Shown here one piece after another: positions 58,959 to 64,000 of a stretch of DNA of 64,000 nucleotides. Under the pieces are notes generated by a model that saw only the letters and a list, made by a program, of their open reading frames with translations, was not told the DNA's origin and made no database searches. Each line of letters starts with the position of its first letter. Positions within the stretch are counted from its first letter, which is position 1. The position numbers were made by a program, and so were the translations under genes. The DNA is from Flavonifractor porci (lineage in GTDB: Bacteria > Bacillota > Clostridia > Oscillospirales > Oscillospiraceae), in assembly GCF_037572415.1 (NCBI RefSeq), contig NZ_JBBHLB010000006.1, positions 1 through 64,000 on the forward strand, given 5' to 3'.

Positions 58959-58991
58959 ACAGGCGGCCCAGCCTGAAGCCGGACCGCCTGT
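58959..58991 (-). terminator. Terminator after the radical SAM gene
   Basis: An 11-bp stem (one mismatch) is followed on the minus strand by TCTGTCTTAATT. Confidence 0.6.
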
Positions 58992-59003
58992 CAAATCCGC
59001 ATA

Positions 59004-59873
59004 TCACACCCGGCGGCTGGCCTCGGGACGAATCCGCAGCTGGCCTGCCAGGGCGCTGTCGATCGCGGCCAGAAATCCCTCCCGCTCCTGGCTGAGCGTC
59101 CCCTTGAGGGGCAGGTAATTAGAGGCATGATCGCAGGTGAAGTGGAGGGGGTCCACCGTCAGGTTGGCCACCATATACCGCACCTGCTGCAGGATCTCCT
59201 CCGGCGTGCACTGGACGAATTTCCCGCTCTTCCAGTAGCGATACAGCCGGGTACCCGGCTCCATGACCAGAGAGAGCAGGGACAGGTGCCGGGGCTTCAT
59301 GGCGTTGATGATCTCGGTGCTGGCCCTGGCGTGCTCCAGACCCGCGCCGTGGCCGTCCAGACCCAGCAGGATCATGGCCCACAGGTCCAGCCCCGCCTCC
59401 CGCAGCATGGTACCCGCCCGCAGCATCTCTTCCGCGGTGACCCCCTTGACCATCTCCTTCAGCAGGGCGTCACTCCCGCTCTCTACACCCAGGTAGACCC
59501 GGGTCAGGCCGGCCTCCCGCAGGGCGCGCAGCTCCTCCGGGGTCTTTTTCAGGGTGGGCCGGGGCCCGGCGAAGGTGGCTACCTTCTGCAGCGACGGGAA
59601 TGTGAGATACAGGGCCTTGAGGATGCGCAGCAGATCCTCCGTGGGCAGGCCGATGGCGTCGCCGTCACACAGGAACACCCGGGAAACGTCGCCGTAGTAT
59701 TCCTTTGCCATCAGGATGTCCTCCAGGATATCCCGGATAGGCCGCACATGGTAGCGCTTGTCCTTGTACATGCCGCAAAACGCGCAGGCATTGTGGGAGC
59801 ACCCCACGGTGACCTGGAGCAAATAGCTGTTTCGTTCGCCGGGAGGGCGGTAGATGTTGCCTTCGTATCGCAT
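59004..59873 (-). CDS. Radical SAM protein of unknown substrate
   Basis: A protein of 289 residues. Three cysteines in 'TVGCSHNACAFCGM' (C-x4-C-x2-C, near residues 24-32) depart from the usual C-x3-C-x2-C spacing by one residue, as in the YgiQ/Elp3-like and oxygen-independent coproporphyrinogen-like subgroups. 'VFLCDGDAIGLPTEDLLRIL' and 'RVYLGVESGSDALLKEMVKGVT' are SAM-barrel strands, the latter typical of HemN/Elp3 radical SAM enzymes. No auxiliary-cluster cysteines are clear in the C-terminus. It is monocistronic, and its substrate is unknown. Confidence 0.82.
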   Translation of the reverse strand: MRYEGNIYRPPGERNSYLLQVTVGCSHNACAFCGMYKDKRYHVRPIRDILEDILMAKEYYGDVSRVFLCDGDAIGLPTEDLLRILKALYLTFPSLQKVATFAGPRPTLKKTPEELRALREAGLTRVYLGVESGSDALLKEMVKGVTAEEMLRAGTMLREAGLDLWAMILLGLDGHGAGLEHARASTEIINAMKPRHLSLLSLVMEPGTRLYRYWKSGKFVQCTPEEILQQVRYMVANLTVDPLHFTCDHASNYLPLKGTLSQEREGFLAAIDSALAGQLRIRPEASRRV

Positions 59874-59904
59874 GGTGTGAGCTCCGTTTCTTACTCAGAT
59901 TAGA

Positions 59905-61245
59905 TCAGCGTTGATTGGACCTGCGCCAGATGCCCATGGCCCCGGCCTGGGCGATCAGCTCCTCCCGGAAATCGGGGTGGGCCACGCCGATGATGGCCTC
60001 CGCCCGCTGCCAGGTAGCCAGCCCCTTCAGGTTGGCAATGCCGTACTCAGTGACCAGATAGTGGATATTGGTACGGGTGTCGGTGACCACGGAGCCCTCC
60101 CGCAGGGTGGGCCGGATACGGGACTCCAGCGTGCCGTCCTTGCTCTTCACAGTGGAGGAGCAGCAGATAAAGCTCTTGCCGCCCTTGGACAGGTAGGCGC
60201 CCAGCACAAAGTCCAGCTGCCCGCCGGCGCCGGAGATGTGCTTGGTGCCGGAGGTCTCGGCATTGACCTGGCCGAACAGGTCCACGTCCACCGCGTTGTT
60301 GATGGAGATGAAGTTGTCCAGCTGGGACACCACCCGCACGTCGTTGGTGTAGTCCACCGGAGTGCTCATGCAGGCCGGGTTGTTGTCCAGATAGTCGTAC
60401 AGCTTCTGGCTACCGGCGGCAAAGGCATAGGTCTGCCGTCCCCGGTCGATGCTCTTCCGGCTGCCGGTGAGCTTACCCGCCATGGCCATGTCCACAAAGC
60501 CGTCCACATACATCTCGGTGTGGACGCCCAGGTCCTTCAGATCGGACTGGGCAATCATGGAGCCCACGGCGTTGGGCATACCGCCGATGCCCAGCTGGAG
60601 GCAGGCCCCGTTGGGGATCTCCGCCACGATCAACTTGGCCACCGCCTGATCCACCTCGGTGGGCGCGCCGGCACCTAGGGTCCACATGGGGGCGTTCTCC
60701 CCTTCCACCACATAGGTGACGTCGGAGATGTGGACGCCCTCGCCCACGCCGCCCAGGCAGCGGGGCATATTCTCATTGACTTCCACGATCACCATCTCCG
60801 CCTGCTCGCACAGGGTCTTCAGGTGGGAAGCGTTGGGGCCGAAGTTGAAGTAGCCCGCCTTGTCCATGGGAGCCACCTGGAACATGGCCGCCCGGATGGG
60901 CTCGGCCATATTGCGGTAGTAGCCGGGCATTTCAGAATAACGCAGGGGGATATAGAAGCTGGCGCCCTCGGCGATCATCTTGCGCTCCACGCCGGACATA
61001 TGCCAGGAGTTCCAGGTGAAGTGCTCCGCCACGTCGGGCACCTGCATGATGGCGGGCTTTTCAAACAGCACGCCGCCACGCACCTTTACATCGCTCAGTT
61101 CAGTATAACGGGCCGCCAGGGCGCGGTCAAGTACCCGGGGCGTGCCGGTGCACCAGCCGTAATCCACCCAGTCGCCGGAACGAACCACGGACACCGCCTG
61201 TTCCGGGGTGGTCAGCTTCTCTTCATAGAGTTTCCGAAAATCCAT
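59905..61245 (-). CDS. Acetyl-CoA hydrolase/transferase family CoA-transferase (butyryl-CoA:acetate type likely)
   Basis: A protein of 446 residues. The catalytic Glu lies in 'DLFGQVNAETSGTKHISGAGGQLDFVLGAYLSKGGKSF' near 318; the 'G-x-G-G-Q-x-D-F' block contacts CoA. Length and motif agree best with butyryl-CoA:acetate CoA-transferases, the last step of butyrate formation in gut anaerobes, but 4-hydroxybutyrate and acetyl-CoA:succinate relatives look alike. Its location with an acyl-CoA dehydrogenase and EtfA supports a fermentative role. AGGAG lies before the ATG. The MaoC-type gene stops 29 bases upstream. Confidence 0.85.
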   Translation of the reverse strand: MDFRKLYEEKLTTPEQAVSVVRSGDWVDYGWCTGTPRVLDRALAARYTELSDVKVRGGVLFEKPAIMQVPDVAEHFTWNSWHMSGVERKMIAEGASFYIPLRYSEMPGYYRNMAEPIRAAMFQVAPMDKAGYFNFGPNASHLKTLCEQAEMVIVEVNENMPRCLGGVGEGVHISDVTYVVEGENAPMWTLGAGAPTEVDQAVAKLIVAEIPNGACLQLGIGGMPNAVGSMIAQSDLKDLGVHTEMYVDGFVDMAMAGKLTGSRKSIDRGRQTYAFAAGSQKLYDYLDNNPACMSTPVDYTNDVRVVSQLDNFISINNAVDVDLFGQVNAETSGTKHISGAGGQLDFVLGAYLSKGGKSFICCSSTVKSKDGTLESRIRPTLREGSVVTDTRTNIHYLVTEYGIANLKGLATWQRAEAIIGVAHPDFREELIAQAGAMGIWRRSNQR

Positions 61246-61274
61246 ATATCATGCTTCTCCTCTCGCGGGGCGCC

Positions 61275-62159
61275 TCATGCCCACTGGAATACGCCGCGGT
61301 CCAGCACTGCTTTCCCGGTGGTCTGATTGAGGAAGCGGAAGCAGGCCTTCCCCTCCTCCATCTTCCACAGCTGGAACTTCACCGGGGTGCCCGGGTAGAG
61401 GACAGAGGTCATCTGGGCCGCCATACGGCGCATCCGCTCGGGCTGGCCGGGGATCAGAGCCCCGATGGCCATCCGGCAGGAGAAGCCGAAGGAGCAAAGG
61501 CCCTGCATACAGGAGCTCTCAAGGCCCATCTTGCGGGCATAATCGGGGTCCACGTGAATCAAATTGGTGTCGCCGGTGAGCCGGTAGAGCAGATGCTGCA
61601 CGGGGCTGATATAGTCCTCCTCCTCATAGTCGGGAGCCCGGTCGGGAATGACCACATCGCTCTTGGGCATGGGAGGGCCGCCGAAACCGCCCGCCTCATG
61701 GAAGAAGGTGGTGGAGCGGTTGGTACACACCAGGTTGCCCGCCTCGTCCCGCACGTCCAGCTGGGTCTTTACCACAGCGCCCCGGCCTTCTCCCCGGTCG
61801 TACACATCGGTGATCCGATCTTGGTACTGGAAGGTACCCTTGATGGGGTCGATGGGCCGGTGCATGATGATCTCATGGTCCATGTTCAGGAAGGAAATGG
61901 TGGGCTTGATGATCTCGTTGGCCAGCATGGAGGCGGGCAGGGGCATCCACTGATAGGGGCGCACGTTGATGGTGCCCCAGTAAGGGATGGTGCCGTAGGT
62001 GGGCAGCGCCTTCATATTTTTCTCATAGGTATACATCAGATCGTCCTGCTTGGCGCCCACAGCCAGGGCGTAAAGGGCGACATCCCGCCAGTTGTACTCC
62101 AGATAGCGGGGCTCCATCCGCTGTCCCACCAACAGCTCGGCCAGATTGACTCGTTCCAT
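61275..62159 (-). CDS. MaoC-type (hydratase 2) enoyl-CoA hydratase-like protein
   Basis: A protein of 294 residues with two hot-dog halves, as in MFE-2/eukaryote-type hydratase 2. The C-terminal half has the hydratase-2 motif 'YRLTGDTNLIHVDPDYARKMGL' near 193 (with the catalytic Asp and His). The N-terminal half (residues 1-150) lacks the motif, as usual. Such enzymes hydrate trans-2-enoyl-CoA to the (R)-3-hydroxyacyl-CoA, opposite in stereochemistry to the crotonase used in classic butyrate synthesis. It is followed by the CoA-transferase gene. GGGAGGT lies 6-7 bases before the ATG. Confidence 0.85.
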   Translation of the reverse strand: MERVNLAELLVGQRMEPRYLEYNWRDVALYALAVGAKQDDLMYTYEKNMKALPTYGTIPYWGTINVRPYQWMPLPASMLANEIIKPTISFLNMDHEIIMHRPIDPIKGTFQYQDRITDVYDRGEGRGAVVKTQLDVRDEAGNLVCTNRSTTFFHEAGGFGGPPMPKSDVVIPDRAPDYEEEDYISPVQHLLYRLTGDTNLIHVDPDYARKMGLESSCMQGLCSFGFSCRMAIGALIPGQPERMRRMAAQMTSVLYPGTPVKFQLWKMEEGKACFRFLNQTTGKAVLDRGVFQWA

Positions 62160-62183
62160 TGCTTACCTCCCGTTCTAATATAC

Positions 62184-62218
62184 GAGAGAGCACCACGGTG
62201 GATCTGTGGTGCTCTCTC
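62184..62218. terminator. Hairpin between the acyl-CoA dehydrogenase and MaoC genes
   Basis: A perfect 13-bp stem (62,184-62,196 with 62,206-62,218). The minus-strand continuation lacks a T-run, so it may act as partial terminator or mRNA stabiliser. Confidence 0.5.
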
Positions 62219-62232
62219 TCCCGCAGGAGCAA

Positions 62233-63375
62233 TTACTTCTTCAGTTCCTCACGGGCGATGATATTCTTCTGGATCTCGGAAGTACCCTCGTAGATCGGCA
62301 CGATACGGGCGTCGCGGTACATACGCTCCAGGGGGTAGTCCCGCATATAGCCGTAGCCGGAGTAGATCTGCAGGGCCTTGTTGGTGACCTCCACAGCCAT
62401 CTCAGAGGCATAGTACTTGGCGATGGCGGCGATCTCGGTGCAGTTCTCGCCCCGATCCATGGTCATGGCGGCCTCGTAAATCAGCGCACGGGCAGCGGAC
62501 ACCTTGGTAGCCATGTCGGCGATGTACCACTGCAGACCCTGCTGCTTCTCCAGGGGCTTGCCGAACTGAACGCGGACCTTCAGGTAATCCTTGGACAGGC
62601 GCAGGGCCTCCTCGGCAATACCCAGAGCCTGGGAGGCCATGCCGATACGGCCGCCGTCCAGGGCCTCCATGAAGATCTTAAAGCCCTTGCCTTCCTTGCC
62701 CAGCAGGTTGCTCTTGGGCACGCGGCAGTTCTCGAAGATCAGCTCGGACACGTCGGCGGCCCGGATGCCCATCTTCTCCTCACGCTTGCCGATGATGAAG
62801 CCGGGGGTATCCCGGTCCACGATGATGGTGGACATGCCGCTGTAACCCTTGGTGGGATCGGTGACGGCCAGGATGGTGACGAAGTCGCCCTCGCTGGGGC
62901 CCATGTTGGAGATGAAGCACTTGGAGCCATTGATGACCCACTCATCGCCGTCCAGCACAGCGGTGGTCTGGACATTGGCGGCGTCGGAGCCGGCGTTGGG
63001 CTCGGTGAGGGCAAAGCCGGCGATCCAGCCCTTGGCGGAGCCAGTCAGGTATTTCTCTTTCTGCTCGGGGGTGCCGTACTTGATGATGCCGGTGATGGCC
63101 ATGGTGTGCACGGCCATCACCTCGGCGGTGCTGGCGCACTGCTTGGCCAGCTCGGTGACCATGAGGGACTTCTCCATCATGCCGAAGCCGGCGCCGCCGT
63201 ACTCCTTGGGCACGCCGATGCCCATGAAGCCCATCTTGGCGAGCTTCTCCAGAACGGCAGGCTCCATACGCTCATTTTTGTCCATCTCGGCCGCAATGGG
63301 GGCCAGTTCTTTATCTGCAAACTCCTTGGCCAGGGACTGGACCATTTTCTGGGTCTTTGTCAGCTGAAAAGCCAT
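62233..63375 (-). CDS. bcd: Acyl-CoA dehydrogenase, short-chain (butyryl-CoA dehydrogenase-like)
   Basis: A flavoprotein of 380 residues. The catalytic Glu lies in 'ARIVPIYEGTSEIQKNIIAREELKK' at the C-terminus, and the FAD/substrate block 'FALTEPNAGSDAANVQTTAV' near 127 and 'WVINGSKCFISN' near 150 are standard. Clostridial Bcd works with EtfAB in flavin-based electron bifurcation, reducing crotonyl-CoA and ferredoxin together. The etfA gene lies 31 bases upstream on the same strand. GGAGGTAAA precedes the ATG. Confidence 0.92.
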   Translation of the reverse strand: MAFQLTKTQKMVQSLAKEFADKELAPIAAEMDKNERMEPAVLEKLAKMGFMGIGVPKEYGGAGFGMMEKSLMVTELAKQCASTAEVMAVHTMAITGIIKYGTPEQKEKYLTGSAKGWIAGFALTEPNAGSDAANVQTTAVLDGDEWVINGSKCFISNMGPSEGDFVTILAVTDPTKGYSGMSTIIVDRDTPGFIIGKREEKMGIRAADVSELIFENCRVPKSNLLGKEGKGFKIFMEALDGGRIGMASQALGIAEEALRLSKDYLKVRVQFGKPLEKQQGLQWYIADMATKVSAARALIYEAAMTMDRGENCTEIAAIAKYYASEMAVEVTNKALQIYSGYGYMRDYPLERMYRDARIVPIYEGTSEIQKNIIAREELKK

Positions 63376-63406
63376 GTTTTTTACCTCCTGTATTACTCTG
63401 CCCGTC

Positions 63407-64000
63407 TCAGGCCTCGGCCTTGGCGGCCTTGAAAGATGCGATCATCTCGGGGACCACCTTGAACAGGTCGCCGCAGATGCCGTAGTCGGCCACCTGGAAG
63501 ATGGGGGCGCTGGAATTCTTGTTCACGGCGATGATGTGCTCGGAATCCTGCATACCGGCCTGGTGCTGAATGGCGCCGGAAATGCCCAGGGCAATGTAGA
63601 GGCGGGGGTGAACGGTCTTGCCGGTCTGGCCCACCTGGTGGTCGGCGGTCATCCAGCCGTTGTCCACCACAGGGCGGGAGGAACCAACCACGCCGCCCAG
63701 GACCTCAGCCAGCTCCTCGGCCAGCTTGATGCCCTTCTCAATGTTGGAGGAGATGCCGCGGCCCACGGACACCACCACATCAGCGCCGGTCAGGTCCACC
63801 AGCTTGCGGGTCTCCTTGACGATCTCGCGGACCCGGGTGTGCAGGTCGGCCTCGCCCAGGGTGACCTGGGGGCGGACGATCTCCACGGCGTTGGCCTTGG
63901 CCTCGTCATAGGCGTTCTTCTTCATCACGCCGGGACGGACGGTGGCCATGGCGGGACGGAAGCGGGGGCAGATGATGGTGGCCATCAGGTGGCCGCCGAA
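63407..64000 (-). CDS. etfA: Electron transfer flavoprotein alpha subunit, C-terminal part (5' end beyond the window)
   Basis: About 197 residues are visible, and the frame stays open to the last base of the window. The FAD-binding end of EtfA is clear: 'VVSVGRGISSNIEKGIKLAEELAEVLGGVVGSSRPVVDNGW' and 'HQVGQTGKTVHPRLYIALGISGAIQHQAGM', then 'IIAVNKNSSAPIFQVADYGICGDLFKVVPEM'. It pairs with EtfB (not in the window) to pass electrons to or from the acyl-CoA dehydrogenase encoded next. Upstream codons read F-G-G-H-L before the internal ATG at 63,985, which is therefore not the true start. Confidence 0.95.
   Translation of the reverse strand, partial: FGGHLMATIICPRFRPAMATVRPGVMKKNAYDEAKANAVEIVRPQVTLGEADLHTRVREIVKETRKLVDLTGADVVVSVGRGISSNIEKGIKLAEELAEVLGGVVGSSRPVVDNGWMTADHQVGQTGKTVHPRLYIALGISGAIQHQAGMQDSEHIIAVNKNSSAPIFQVADYGICGDLFKVVPEMIASFKAAKAEA

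Noticed and set aside
1..64000. CRISPR array
   Set aside because: No set of evenly spaced identical repeats with unique spacers was found. The only tandem repeats are the two-unit hyd leader motif and the short iterons.

Overview
The window looks like the chromosome of a GC-rich, anaerobic, spore-related, probably butyrate-forming Firmicute. Evidence: [FeFe]-hydrogenase maturation genes, SpoIID, a minimal SufCB pair, a butyryl-CoA dehydrogenase/EtfA/CoA-transferase group, SLH-domain and copper-amine-oxidase-stalk surface proteins, and AGGAGG ribosome sites. The style fits Oscillospiraceae close to Flavonifractor, Lawsonibacter or Intestinimonas. The family assignment is inference from gene content and was not checked by search.

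Layout. 0-2.3 kb: end of a LarA-like protein, a hexapeptide-repeat transferase, a Cys-rich small protein and a broken IS3-type transposase. 2.3-6.5 kb (minus strand): a TM1266-type regulator followed by hydE, hydG and hydF, behind a structured leader whose hairpins compete for the same bases. 6.6-9.7 kb: an SLH/M15 peptidase and pyruvate kinase. 9.8-16.5 kb (minus): a ClC channel, a VOC protein, acyltransferase-3, MBOAT, DHHW and an MFS carrier, which resembles a surface-glycan O-acylation locus. 16.8-31.8 kb: housekeeping and membrane genes, including a CNNM/CorC protein, an FAD oxidoreductase, a BlaI/M56 pair with an unusual C-terminal domain, SpoIID, citrate synthase, MetRS and a MATE pump. 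32.4-42.4 kb: an ABC-F protein with a degenerate second Walker A, a surface nucleotidase, a 310-bp element with inverted terminal repeats, RlmA, SufCB with a thioesterase, and a zinc-dependent phospholipase. 42.5-47.5 kb (minus): a complete branched-chain amino-acid type ABC importer. 47.6-48.3 kb: an SDR enzyme.

The standout region is 48,491-55,283. A 6.8-kb integrative element sits in the 3' end of a tRNA-Val(GAC) gene and is bounded by an identical 25-bp direct repeat. Its order is integrase (leftward), XRE-type repressor (leftward), small HTH protein, excisionase/AlpA-like protein, a winged-helix-like protein, a primase-SF3 helicase, an iteron-type origin, a zinc-ribbon protein and a lipoprotein. 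This matches the logic of phage satellites (PICI/P4-like), but it is very small and carries no recognisable packaging or capsid gene. A geometrically symmetric divergent promoter between repressor and excisionase looks like the switch. The iterons flank an AT-rich core immediately after the primase gene.

55.4-64 kb (minus): an SSF symporter, a MoxR/VWA pair, a radical SAM protein, then a CoA-transferase, a MaoC-type hydratase, an acyl-CoA dehydrogenase and the end of EtfA, suggesting acyl-CoA fermentation. Many long open frames opposite real genes are by-products of high GC and are not annotated.
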